The notes under the pieces were generated by a model. It ran no database searches. It saw only the letters and a list, made by a program, of their open reading frames with translations, and was not told the DNA's origin. From NCBI GenBank assembly GCA_025331445.1, contig JAIWNE010000018.1, positions 62,001 through 126,000 on the forward strand: a DNA stretch of 64,000 bases. Direction: 5' to 3'. Origin of the DNA: Blakeslea trispora (taxonomy: Eukaryota > Mucoromycota > Mucoromycetes > Mucorales > Choanephoraceae). Below, piece after piece: positions 1-11,578 of this stretch. The stretch's first letter is position 1, and every line of letters starts with the position of its first letter. The position numbers and the translations under genes were made by a program.

Positions 1-3000
1 TGAGATATACTGAATACGTACACATTCTCTTACGTTACTTTTTTTTATATTTGCAAGCCATCCATAACAGCCTCATGAAGCCATGTTTCTCATTGATTTC
101 CTTGTTCTTTTTTTTTTCCTTTCTAGTATCAGGGTAATAACCATTTTAATTTTCGTGTAGCAAATCATAGGGAAGATCGTTTATTATACCAACTTCAAAT
201 AACTTGACGTTACTCAATGACACATTGTCAGATATTATATAATCTCGCATACAGTGCGGCTGATAAACTTTGTTTGTTGCAAATTAGCGTCAGGGTGCAC
301 AGATGCTCTTTCCTGATTCAGCTTACACAAATACGACTGTCATTGCTTTCAACATCATGCTGATTTTATCTGATCCAGAAAAAAGGCATTTTATATTGCT
401 TGCAAATTGAATCCTTTAGTTTCGAGACTGCAGCCAACAAGAAAGTTAAGTGTATCATTTTAATTTTCTTCTTCATAAAATATGATAATGTAAATACTAG
501 AAGAGGTATTTGACCGAAACAAATCTTTTGCTTTGGGTTGGGTTGAAGATCTTCCTTTTTTTTTTTAAGAGAAATTCTTAACTCCTTGCAAAAGTGCCCA
601 AGTTTTCAGTAAGCTCGGGTAAATTCTTTTTTTTTTTGTATTTTTGTTGACTCTTTAATGGACAGTTTGGTAGTTTGTCCAAAGTGCTTTTACAGAACTT
701 ACACTATTCTCTGAGAAAGCCTACTCAGCCAGATTGCGAAGACCATTAATGCAAGTAATACTGTAAATTGATGCTCTATCCATAACGACAAGCGACTAAG
801 TTGAATTCTTTCTAGTGTTTTTGTTGAGATCTCAAGAGGGGTGGAGAGCGCGTTATAGATTTGCTCAAAACAGATATACTATTTCTAAATGAACATTTGA
901 TTGTTTAATTGAAGAATTCTGCTTATGATTTTACTTGAATAAGTCGCAGGACTGCTAAAATCTTTGCAACTCACAGACAGCTTTTGGCTGAGTTTATATT
1001 TTCTGTAACTGGTTTTCTGTTCTTCTTTCAGTAGCACATTGTATTATTTTTTCGGAAAAACCATTCGTGTAGTAGTCTTGGCATAGACTTTGACTTGCAT
1101 CACGTACTTCGTGTATTGAGAATCAACAAAAGACACTATTTTTCCGCCGATGAAGAGAAGAAGGGTAGGTCTTCATTGTTATTTGCTCGCTTTAATCATG
1201 TTTTCTACATATCAGTCATTTTCTATAACTTTAATTTCATGCAACACAAGTTGGCTAAAAAAACAGCCAGGCTTGATCCAACTTGATTGTAAGAAACATT
1301 TAGATCTCCATAGCAATCATATGACGCAAGTTACATGTATTGCCGATATATTAAATCACACATATTAGATAAAGTAAACGAGCAGTAAAAGAAGTTGATA
1401 GGCAGCCTGGTTCTGACAGGATCACTTCATTTGAAATGCAATGCAAATGACCCGATATTGCTGGTGACGTTAAGGGAGAAAATAAATATAGTGGGCGCTC
1501 GAATAACATGTTACATCATTTGTCTCCTGGCGTCTAACCTATACCTTATACTTAAACTCTGCATTACCAATTTGCCGAGACTTCTTACAGAAATATACTT
1601 ACACATAGTCAGCATAGGAAACCTTTTGCCGGTTCTGCATCACTGACAGCATCTCAAACGTGAAACCGATCTGATTGAATACTAAACAGAACGGTCGATC
1701 TTACGACATTCAAGCTTTTTTGGACGGATAGTGATAAAGAAAGAAAAAGACCATGCAGTATTACTCTCGAACATCAAATCATCGTTTTTTCTTTTGGGAC
1801 TGCCTGTATAAAACAGTAATTCTTGTTAAAAGTCTGGAGAACAGGGAGTGCTATAAAGCTGTTAAAAGACATACGAAAGGCCAAGATGAATAGAACAATC
1901 GAGCCCTAGGTAAGCAAAAGAGATGAAACAAAAGATCCTCTAGTTTACTAAGATTAAGGATCTTGTTTTTATTTGGCTTACCAAAAAGAAAAAACAAATA
2001 CAAAATTCAATTAAAACAGAAAAAGTCTTAAACACAGGTAGTAAACAAAGAACTAGACTCCAAGATTAAAAACAGAGGTAAATACAAGAATAAATTGAAA
2101 AAGAGGAGAGGCATTGATAGACATGTAGCTTGTTTCGATATCTTTCTTGATCCCTTGAGTAATGCTTGCTTGGAAGTTATTTACCAACTCTATTGATTCT
2201 CTAACCCAAAGCAACTAGTATGCTGAAACAAAGGGCTATTTTCTATGATTAATTTTTTTTTTGCTAGTACAATTTGAATTTTCTACAAGCGCAATTTAAT
2301 TTTTTTTTCTGTGTACAGTCTTCTCTCAGTCTGCAGTCTATTTCCGGAAATGGTGTACTTCATATTAGTAGCAAGGGCGATCCAAGTGTTGCGCACATGG
2401 CTTCATTCCAATACAACTCAGATCTCATTAAAGACACATCCGAAAAGGCCGAATATCATCACTTTATAATAGCAGAGCTAGAGTGAATCATAGAACAATA
2501 CGCTTCTTGTCTTCGTTTGCTAACAATTTGTGTCTTTGTTCAACTTGTTTTCTTTGTTTTCTGCAAAATAGTTTGTACTATAATCTAGTTCGCGTTGCAC
2601 AAAACCAGAGCTGAGGTCATTAAGATTTTTTTTTTAGTTTGTTTTAAGGAAACATCACTATACTTATCATTGTAAGTAATACAAATAAATCAGAAGATAA
2701 AAACACAAGTCTAGAACATTCAGTTCGATACTGAACAAAATAGAGAAAAAGAAGCGGACCCTTGGCTCAAAATAGGCAGACGAGAGCCAGCACAGTAACT
2801 AGTGCAAGAGTTATTAAACAGTAGAATATCTTTGAAAAGGATCATCCGACATGATAAAGCCCACGAGCATTGATACAAATAAGGGTAGACTACAAGCGCG
2901 CTTGTAAAAAAAATTTATAAAAATAAAAATAAAAACGACCGAAAATAGGCTACCTGTATTACTCTATTGATATTTAAGACGATCAGCAAAATTTGCTGAT

Positions 3001-3080
3001 CACTTCCTTTCTTTCTTTTCTATATATTCATTTTCTCTTTTGCTTTATCAGTTTCTCCGTTCCTTCTTTCTTTGTTTTAA
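1..3080. other. Intergenic, no gene recognised
   Basis: AT-rich DNA with many poly-T and poly-A runs. Short open frames occur (for example near 1150-1368 and 1395-1646) but none has codon usage, neighbours or a recognisable motif that supports a gene. The last 100 bases (T/C-rich, with a TATA-like stretch near 3020) are probably the promoter of the zinc-finger gene that follows. Confidence 0.6.
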
Positions 3081-4172
3081 ATGATGCAACCCGTTCAAAA
3101 GCTACCTTCTATTCAATCCATGCTTGAAGGCATCTCACTAGAAGGTACGTGTAGTATTGAGCATCACTAGCTCTTAAAACTCACTGTAACATATCACATA
3201 GACGAAAAGAAAAAGATGCACCCGAAGCAGCAATCCAGTATTATTGGTCATCGACGACATGCTTCTGAAAGCACTTTTAAATCAAATGATTATCTACCAA
3301 CTCCTCTTGAGCCCAAGATTCATACGATGCCAACCACAATTCATACCACAACAAGTGGCTCGCTTTGTTCGCGCTTGACTCATCTTCAAAAGCATCATCC
3401 TTCTCATTCACCCAGAAATCTTCATTCCCGTTCCTTCTCTGATTATACCCATCCTTATCCTACTACATCACCTCCTCGTACCACTGGAAATAGCTCATTG
3501 GCTCCCCTTCACCGACGCGCTGTGTCTACAAACACTTTAGATTTGATTCTCCAGCCTCTGATGAAAGGACCTCAGGATTCCCTCAGCATTCAGCCTCTAT
3601 CTAGCTCTAGCAACAATGATGGCAGACGCAACGACAAAAACAGCGATACATCTGTCAGTAATTATACCTTAAAACTTACATCTCCTCCTTCGCTGTGTAC
3701 TTCCTCTTCTACTTCGACAGCAGCAACACACAGCCCCATAGAAGACAAGGAAAGTTATTTCTCAGATGAGGTGGTCAATACTGATCAACACCCTACCTCT
3801 TGCTCAATACCCCCTTCCTCTTATTCACCTCCACCAACAAAGGAAGCTAAAGTACCATCCAGCAATAACAAGTATAGTTGTCCTTATTGTAACAAAGGGT
3901 TTTCTCGTCCTTCATCTCTCCGCATTCATACTTATTCGCATACTGGTGAAAGACCTTTTGAGTGCCCAGAGAGCGGATGCTCTCGTAAATTTAGTGTACA
4001 AAGCAACATGCGACGTCATTTAAGAGTTCACCGATTAGGCCGACCTCTCAAAAGAAATGGCGGGTTGATCTCGCCTGCTGACCGTGCTCAACTTATTAAC
4101 AAGCCTCTTGCAGCTAAACCTATCATTACAACAGGCTCGAACTGGGTTGGAATCGCTACGCATCATGCTTAA
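3081..4172 (+). CDS. C2H2 zinc-finger transcription factor (two fingers)
   Basis: Two exons, 3081-3144 and 3202-4172, joined across a 57-nt intron (GTACGT...CATAG); phase is kept and gives 344 residues. The start ATG ATG CAA is the first one after the T/C-rich leader, and the added N-terminus reads MMQPVQKLPSIQSMLEGISL. Residues 30-240 are low-complexity Ser/Thr/Pro/His. Two C2H2 fingers follow near 246-268 (CPYC...H...H) and 274-298 (CPESGC...H...H), separated by the classic linker HTGERPF. The second finger's FSVQSNMRRHLRVH helix is a form common in fungal regulators. By family it is a nuclear DNA-binding protein; target genes are not visible. It stands alone, with over 3 kb of gene-free DNA upstream. 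Confidence 0.9.
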
Positions 4173-4786
4173 ATTATTTCTCATTGTTTATAGAAGGTCT
4201 TGAGATTTTTTTTTCTGTATAGTACACTTTTTTTTTATGAATAATAAATGTCATATTTGGTGCTGGGTCATCAATTCAACTAATTCTGAAATGCTCACTA
4301 ATATTGACTAAGTCAACCATGACAGTGGGTACGAATCTGTAGTTACCTGGATTGAGAAACGTATACTTGAAAGTAGTGGCATCTCTCTTGGTTGTTTTGA
4401 AGCCTTTTAGGCAAGCTACCTCCCCAAACCATTAGGATATAAGCTGAAACCGATTTATAGTGACTTTACAGTACAAGTATTATCATTGCATCATAACTGA
4501 TGTGCTTAGTACATAGACAGAAAACGACAATAAAGATTTATTATGTTATGTGTTATTTGATTTCAATTTGACAGCTATATATTCTAGTATACCAATATAG
4601 ACCCTCTGTTTGTTGATACATGCCTTGACGCAGAAAGTATCACAAATTATAGACATTATATAATTCCTACATCTGATGGACAGCCATTCTTTGATTAGCT
4701 CAATCTTTCTAACATAGACTTTGTATTTTGAAGAAACCAGAACGTATATACTCTAAATAATTTTACAGAAACTTACCACTGCCATA
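4173..4786. other. Intergenic, nothing recognised
   Basis: AT-rich 3' flank of the zinc-finger gene. I see no gene, RNA or repeat here. Confidence 0.5.
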
Positions 4787-5011
4787 ATGAATCAATTATT
4801 ATTTTTACTACTGATATCTTTAGCTTTTACCATATTAACTTTTCTTGTTGCCTGTTGCACATTGCCTCATCAGGATCGTGCATTTGTGGGGTTTCTCCCC
4901 TCGCTTTTTTATGATCCTCCTCTGCGCTTATCACCAGAGTCGTGTACTTTTGACTCTGGCAGGAACGTAAAAATCCCTCACTATCGGGCAAGTTTTCATA
5001 GACATATATAA
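4787..5011 (+). CDS. Small hydrophobic open frame, doubtful
   Basis: A 74-codon frame with an ATG start whose first 25 residues are almost wholly hydrophobic (MNQLLFLLLISLAFTILTFL), as in a signal peptide or membrane anchor, followed by a short Pro/Ser/Arg-containing tail. I do not recognise the family. An intron-acceptor-like TTTTACAG lies 26 bases upstream, so it could be a final exon. Equally, a hydrophobic stretch can arise by chance in T-rich DNA, and nothing else supports expression. Confidence 0.25.
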   Translation: MNQLLFLLLISLAFTILTFLVACCTLPHQDRAFVGFLPSLFYDPPLRLSPESCTFDSGRNVKIPHYRASFHRHI

Positions 5012-7057
5012 CTCAATGCTCATCACTATTTTCTTTGTTTCTCTTTTGTGTATTCTGCCTTATTCTTTGATCCTATAACTCACTGCTATTTCTACTCTTT
5101 TAGTATTTTGATTTGACTTTTGTATAAAAAAAATGCTTTAATTAATATGGCTACATTCACAAATCAGAAACTTCAGAAGGAGGATTAAGCTATTTACCGA
5201 AATGGACAAATTTCCGCCAATTAAAATAACATTTTGTGGTCAATGCACTTTTTATTAAACAAAAAAGAACAAACAACCTTCTCACCACCATTTTTCAAGC
5301 GACATCTCTAAAAAAAACAATGCATACTACAGGTTAGCTTCAGACTAGCAAACCTGGAGAATTAAAGCCAAACGCATGCTTTTGATCACTGAAGCTTATT
5401 ATATGCTCTTTGACAAGAAATCTGCGGAGATAGAGATATATCCCAAATGTTCTACCCCGAAATTTAACCGTGATTGATAGTCGTTCTACAAGAAATAGAC
5501 TTCACTGAATCAGGATGACATAATATGTTTGGGAAGAAAAAGAGCCATCCAACCATAACATCCTGATTCAGTGAAGTCTATTTCTTGTAGAACGACTATC
5601 AATCACGGTTAAATTTCGGGGTGGAACATTTGGGATATATCTCTATGACAATTTCAATACAATACACATCGATTCGAACATTTATGAATTACCATGAGTT
5701 AAAGCAAAGACCCTGAGCTCTCGTATCTTAATCAGGGTAAACAACCTGATCATTAATTGAAAGTTACAAAAAAAACGGGCCTTGTCATTTCTGTTTTGAA
5801 CAATGAATTGTATCTGAATTTTGATGTGTCTGTTCAAGTTAGTTTAGCTGTTGTAGTAGTTTATTGCGGATCGGATTGCTTTGCCTCGATATAAAGTATC
5901 AGTAGTATACTCTGTAGAGCATATTGTGGTATATCACTGACAACACAGCTACTTTGCTATAAATTAAGCAATTCTCAGAACATATGAAAGTCTTTTGAAC
6001 AAGTTTTTTATGCCATGCAAATAAAGAAGATTGAAGCTATAGCTAGTTTAATTTTATTCATAATTACTTGTTGACATACCCAAGAAGAAGCCTGTTAACA
6101 CATTCAGGTTAAACATTAATTAAAGTAAATTTAATTGATTCAAAAGCTTGAAATTATCTTGATCTGAACTTGAATCACTTTTAAAAGTTAATTTTGCTAT
6201 CAGAGCACCATGTTCAAAAAAAGTCCATTCCGATTCTTTCTTTAAAAAAGTGGCTACAAGCAAATATGAATGGGAAAACAAACATCAAGAGAAAGATCAG
6301 AGCAATCAAAAACCTTTTTTACAGAAACTGTGTTTTATTGGATTTTCTTTGTTACTATCTCGGTGTAATCCGAGCATAGCTAGGTGTCAAACGGATTAAG
6401 ACATTCTATTTTTTATCACTCTATTTAAAGCGGAGTTAAGGAGATATATGAAAAAGAAAGGAAAATTGAAGTGTCGATCAAATTTCTATTCATACAAACT
6501 GTACTTGCATGTTTGTCGCATATACATTTTAATTCTTGCTTTCAGAATTCGAGCATAATCAGCGCCAAGTTACTTCTGTTTTGTATATATAAAAAAAGGT
6601 TTACATTTCTGTAAGATTTTCTTTAGCTGCATAATCTGATTTTAGGAGTAAATAAATTGGATGGATTATGTTTCGGTTCTGGTCTGTCTCAGCTTATGTT
6701 TGATCGATCAAAGCAGACATCTCTTTTTAGCAACTAATTAGAAAAAAAAAACATACGGCAAATGTAAATGGCTCAGCTTTTTTTTTTTATTTGGTTCTGT
6801 TTCCTTTTTTTTTTCTTTTTTAAGAAAAAGGGGGGAAGTTCTTGAAAAAAAGAGAGAGAGAGAATGAAAGATTTTTTTTGGATATGGATTTGTATATATG
6901 CATGCAACTGTATATTATAATGTATACGAGTGTAAATGTGTGAGTGTGTGCGAATGTATAAGTGATTGTGCGTGTGCATTTATAATAAATAATATTAATA
7001 GCAATAAAGAAAAAAAAAAGGGTGAGGTAAATAGTAATAAGAATCTAGTATACAATA
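5012..7057. other. Intergenic, holds the 88-bp-arm hairpin
   Basis: AT-rich DNA without a recognisable gene. The striking content is the long inverted repeat at 5430-5646, listed separately. Near 6780-7020 there are poly-T, GA and TG/TA simple repeats just beyond the 3' end of the PAS gene. Confidence 0.5.
5430..5646. repeat. Near-perfect inverted repeat, 88-bp arms, 41-bp loop
   Basis: Left arm 5430-5517 and right arm 5559-5646 are reverse complements over 88 bases with a single mismatch (TTCTACCCC on the left against the complement of GGGGTGGAA on the right). The 41-base loop is A-rich. The arms begin and end with ATAGAG/CTCTAT, so a TA target-site duplication just inside the ends is possible. 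No coding frame is present. It may be a fold-back or MITE-type element, or a template for a double-stranded RNA hairpin. Confidence 0.9.
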
Positions 7058-7867
7058 TTATTGTTCATCCAAAAATAATCTTGGAGACAAACGGAGTACC
7101 ATGACAAGGCCATCATCTGTACTATTCACAATAGCCTCTACTGGTTCAGACAATCCCTTTTCACGATCAATGACCCAATCGAATCGTACTCTGATCACCA
7201 TATCATGTTCTTTTGCCATGTCTATTTGGGCCTGCATCGATTGAAAATCTCTTTCTGGCACATACTGATAAAATGAGGTACCGATAGCTAAAGGAATATT
7301 GAGTGCAACCAACTCAGTTGCCAAGCTGGATGCATAGACAACATTCAAAGCCTCGGTGAACCTGTTTAAAATTAGACAGAAGCGCCGTTCCTGCTTTAAG
7401 ATGATATGATGGTCTACCCAGACTTTTTCCATTGACAATGTCTTTTGCATGCGTTCCTGTCGGTCGTTCCACGCACCTGCCAGTTGAAGTGTACCGTTCG
7501 CTAGGCAAATAAATATCTCGTCTACAGAGTTAGCTCGCATCTTGTGGTCTAAGGCGCTTTCGTCGTACAGATAATTGGAGCCTACAATTACGTCGTGGCA
7601 GCAGTGTATGATGGTCTCTATGGTGATATAATGCCCGTCTCTATGCAAAAAGCGATAGACAACCATACATGACATTTTCTCGTTGTAAACATTAGCTGTA
7701 TGTACTTTTCGTAAACTCTTATGATCGCCAGGATGGAACAGCTCATAGGCTTCCTTGCCAATCAGTTCTTCAGGTTCCCAACCAGTGTGATCTGTTATGC
7801 TTTCAGAAGTATACACTATTCTTGCTTCTGGTGTATTGTCAAATATAGTTATCCAATTATTTCTCAT
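7058..7867 (-). CDS. PAS-domain protein
   Basis: Uninterrupted frame of 269 residues. I start at the ATG at 7867 (MRNNWITIFDNTPEA) because this is the usual first strand of the PAS fold. The frame stays open a little further upstream, but without another ATG. PAS domain 1 covers about residues 4-110 (ITDHTGWEPEELIGKEAYEL, then HRDGHYITIET), the motif order of WC-1-like PAS domains. A second, weaker PAS-like region lies near 145-260. The flavin-binding LOV motif (NCRFLQ) and a GATA finger are absent, so it is not itself a White Collar photoreceptor. A role as a small sensory or partner protein is inference. An acceptor-like TTTATAG 10 bases upstream of the ATG leaves a 5' exon possible. Confidence 0.85.
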   Translation of the reverse strand: MRNNWITIFDNTPEARIVYTSESITDHTGWEPEELIGKEAYELFHPGDHKSLRKVHTANVYNEKMSCMVVYRFLHRDGHYITIETIIHCCHDVIVGSNYLYDESALDHKMRANSVDEIFICLANGTLQLAGAWNDRQERMQKTLSMEKVWVDHHIILKQERRFCLILNRFTEALNVVYASSLATELVALNIPLAIGTSFYQYVPERDFQSMQAQIDMAKEHDMVIRVRFDWVIDREKGLSEPVEAIVNSTDDGLVMVLRLSPRLFLDEQ

Positions 7868-9578
7868 AGAGAGAGTCCTATAAATAAACAAAATATCAAT
7901 TAAGAAGGAGAGAGAGAGAAAAAAAAAAGAAAAAAGTGTATTAAAAAAGACGATTCACTTCTCCTTTTCGATTCTTTATTCACACACATACTTTTTTTGT
8001 GTCTCCGCGTCAGAATGAAAAGAAAAAGCTTTTTTCTTTTTTGCAAGCTTGCTGAAAAAAATTAAATAGCAGCCAATACTTGTTGCTGCAGATAGCCTCT
8101 CTTTATTTGTAGAATTTTACCAACTGGGCACACAATCAATCTAGACAAAATTACCCGGGACAGATCGAAATAAAAGAGCTTGAAATAGAAGGTAAAATGA
8201 ATGGCTAAATGTTACAATATTGTTAGATGAGGGGAACGGGGAACCAGATAAGGAGTCTTTGCCATATATAATCGGGCGGAGATGGCGAAATTTTGGAGTG
8301 TTGGAGATAGTCAAGTTCATAGAGGATCTTATAAGGCGGGTCAACAGATAGTTCAAGGAACGATAGTGTCAAAGGAACGTGGGTGACGGACAGAAAGTCG
8401 ATTCAAAAGAAAAAAAAAGAGGAAGCCACCAATTGCGTCAGGCATCATTGAACGATGATGCACCTGTAAATATTGGAGCTTTTGGGAGGGTGCATTGAGG
8501 GTGCTTCGTATAGAAAGTAGTGTAGTCAGGGGGTAACCAAAAAGTGGGATCCGTACAGATTATTGGTTGAAAGTAGCAGAGAACAGTATGTCTTTTTGTG
8601 ATACTTGGCAGCAACGAAGCGCTTCATTGGAGTTTTGCATGTAGAGTAGATAGAGAGTGCGCCGGGTGGTTGAGTCAATCTGGAGCTGACATTTGTGCTA
8701 AAGCGGAGACCTAGAGAGTCGCTACCAAATAAAATTGTTAGAGGAAGGACAAATGTGAGGAAGTAAACAAGAAAGAAGCATATCAGACTGAAGATATAAG
8801 GAGCGCAAAAAGTATCAGACTTGCAGAAAGCGTGATGCGTTCCTCATAAAGGGCAGTTTGGTAAGGTGTAGCATAACATGAATAGAAGATTTATTGGAGC
8901 CGCCGACGCATTGATTCTGCGCTTGTTCCAGTTGGTCGGTTATCTACACTCACCTTGAATTGAAACTGGGACGGGCTTTAAAACCAAAATTTCATCATGC
9001 TAAATACCACAACTAACTGTCTTTTTCTTCACTTTAAAATCAACAAAAAAAAACATACGCCTTTTTGACATGCGTATCGACTTAAAATTTTGGGAGGAAT
9101 ACTAATTGACCAAGGTAAATATAGACATCAACAATCATGTCTTCAGATCAGTTAACAATAACAACAGCCATCTCAACCCAATTACCGACTGATATATTGC
9201 CAAATACTCTGATAAGTAATTCAAGAACTGAAGGTAAAAATTTTCAGCCAAAACATGAAGAGGCTAGATCAATTGCATCTACAAATGGAAAATATAGCAT
9301 ACGACCAAGGTGTTTGGTTATCAACTTGCACAAAGCGCAAGTACAGATTCTTGAGCACAGGATAGCATAAAAGGTTTATTCCAAAGGTGACGCTTAAAAG
9401 TAATAACTTCAAAGTCAACCATATATAGTTCAATCTTTCGTAAAAAAAAAAATTAAAAGCGTTTTCAAGTATTTTAGACAAAGCGAATGCATTCACTTCA
9501 GAAGACCTCTGAATGTATTGAATGATATACAAAAAAAAATAGTTACAAGTTTCAATTAAGTTTTATTATACATGTAAA
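7868..9578. other. Intergenic with one unassigned open frame
   Basis: The left part is GA- and CT-rich promoter-like DNA of the PAS gene. Between about 8100 and 8990 the DNA is richer in GC than other gaps and has a strong purine bias on the + strand. The - strand holds a stop-to-stop frame of about 105 codons (roughly 8853 to 8531) without an initial ATG; see findings. The short frame at 9137-9370 has no supporting features. Confidence 0.4.
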
Positions 9579-11155
9579 TTAGTTGTCCAGTTTCTGGGTA
9601 GGCCATTCATAGTTCTTATCAGTGGATCGTTCGATACCATAACGCTTGACGAATTCATCCAACTTCTCAGGACCACGACTACCATAAGGATAAGCATCAG
9701 GCTTAATGTTCTTTTCTTCGATTTCGTGCAAGAGAGGTGTAAAGATACTCCAGGCAGCTTCAAGCTCATCATCACGTACAAAGTTGGCATGGTCACCACG
9801 CATAACATCCAAAATAAGCGATTCATAAGCAGCAGGAATATACATGTTCTTGTAGCGCTTATCGTAGGTCAAGTCAAGTTCAGTGACAATGCTATCTGCA
9901 GAGAAGCCAGGTGCTTTGTTGTTGAACTTCATATACATGGCTTCCTTGGGTGAAACAATAAAGACAAGTTCGTTGTTGGTAGCATCATCAAAGAGATTAC
10001 CAGGCAAGTTCTTGAATCGAATACGGATCTCACCTTTCTGAGTGTCTGTAGCTTTACCTGCCTTAAGAATGAAGGGTACCTTGGACCAACGTTCGTTATC
10101 AATCCAGAGTGTGAGAGCAGCAAAGGTAGGAGCAAGACTGTCATCAGGCACAGTTTCGTCATCAGTATAACCAGGCTTGTCACCATTCTTTGCATATTGA
10201 CCCAAGAGAGAATCATCTCTCTTGATTGGCTTGATACAACGTAACAACTTTACTTTTTCGTCACGAATGTCTTCAGAACTACGCGACTTTGGACATTCAA
10301 TAGCAACCATGGTCATCAATTGCAACAAGTCTATAAAAGAATAACTGTCAATCACCAAACTCAGAAAAAAAACAATGTTCACTACTTACGGTTTTGAATG
10401 ACATCACGAATGATTCCATATTCATCAAAGTAGCCACCACGACCTTCAGAGCCAAAAGGTTCCTTCAATGTAACTTGAACAGATTCAATATGCTCCTTTG
10501 ACCAAAGAGCATTGAAGATCGCGTTGGAGAAACGAACATTCAGCAGGTTCTTGCACATTTCTTTACCGAGGTAGTGGTCAATACGGAATACTTCTTCTTC
10601 TGAGAATAGTTTTGAGATATCCTTGGAGAGTTGGTTGGAGCTCTCGAGATCTTTACCAAAAGGCTTTTCAATAATAATAGATGTCTTTGCTTTCTTACTG
10701 TACACGTGTTCTTTTAAGCCCTTAGAGACAGGCACAAAGGCACTGGGAGGCAATGCGATGTAAAAGATACGGTTCTTTTGTTCATCCTTCATACCTTGTT
10801 CTTCTTCCAAGTCTTCAATGTACTTGTTGAGCTTCTTGAAATCTTCATCTTGGTCATATTGACCGGGATTATAAGTACAAATGTCCAAGAAAGACTTTAA
10901 TTTATCATCGTCCTTTTCTTCATCTTCCTTAAGGCCAGGACTGATACGTTCATGGAATTCCTCCTTCTCCATCTTTGTACGAGCATAACCGACGATGCGA
11001 GTCTTTTCAGGTAAAAAGCCATTCTTGTAGAGCGCGTAAAGAGCGGGGAATGTCTTCTTTTTGGCTAAGTCACCAGAAGCACCAAAGACAACTAATGTAA
11101 GACCACCCTTTAAGCGATCATCAACTTCCTTTCTAAGGTTTTCAGCAGCAGGCAT
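9579..11155 (-). CDS. ZWF1: Glucose-6-phosphate 1-dehydrogenase
   Basis: Catalyses the first, NADPH-producing step of the cytosolic oxidative pentose phosphate pathway. Exons 11155-10390 and 10330-9579 join across a 59-nt intron (GTAAGT...TTATAG), which falls inside the conserved IRDVIQNHLLQ block; the spliced protein has 505 residues, the normal length for fungi. The N-terminal Rossmann motif GASGDLAKKK is at about 25-34, EKPFG at 163-167, and the active-site signature RIDHYLGKE at 191-199 carries the catalytic His and substrate-binding Lys. The C-terminal half (NERWSKVPFILKAGKA, then ESLILDVMRGD) matches the dimer-forming domain. No damage is visible. The gene stands head-to-tail with MIC60 on the same strand. 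Confidence 0.97.
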
Positions 11156-11578
11156 AATGTATGTAAAATTGAATTCAATTGAAAAGAAAAAAGAAAAGAA
11201 AAGAAAGATTGCATGAAATATGTTTATAGTGTTTCTCTTCGCTCCCCCAAAAAAAATGAAGCGAGTCTTGTCTTGGTTTGATTTATGCTCATAATTAGAA
11301 CTTACGGTAATTTGATATCATCGCTTATTAATTGACTAATTTTTTTTTTCTAAACTATTTCAATTTTTTTAAAATAATAATGAATAATTGCATATTCGTT
11401 GTTGTTGGTAAATAATATTAAAAAAAAAGAAGAAAAACAGCAGAATAATGCAAAAAAAAAGATATCTAAACTTCCAAAAGACTTGACAGAACAGCTTGTG
11501 TTTCAGTCACCTAAAGAAAAAGAGAAAGGGAAAATAGATACATGGGTTAAGAAAGCCAAAAAGAAAAAGTCTATCGAT
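11156..11578. other. Promoter region of the G6PD gene
   Basis: 423 bases between the G6PD start and the MIC60 stop. It contains A-rich leader sequence and a short lysine-rich open frame (11399-11593) that overlaps the MIC60 stop and looks accidental. Confidence 0.5.

Noticed and set aside
1150..1368. 72-codon frame with a basic, hydrophobic N-terminus like a signal peptide
   Set aside because: It overlaps another frame, lies in AT-rich DNA without codon bias, and has no family features.
2274..2486. 70-codon frame ending in charged residues
   Set aside because: No ATG at its start and no recognisable motif; likely chance.
9137..9370. 77-codon frame upstream of the G6PD stop
   Set aside because: Low complexity Thr/Ser start, no motif, and overlapped by an opposite frame.
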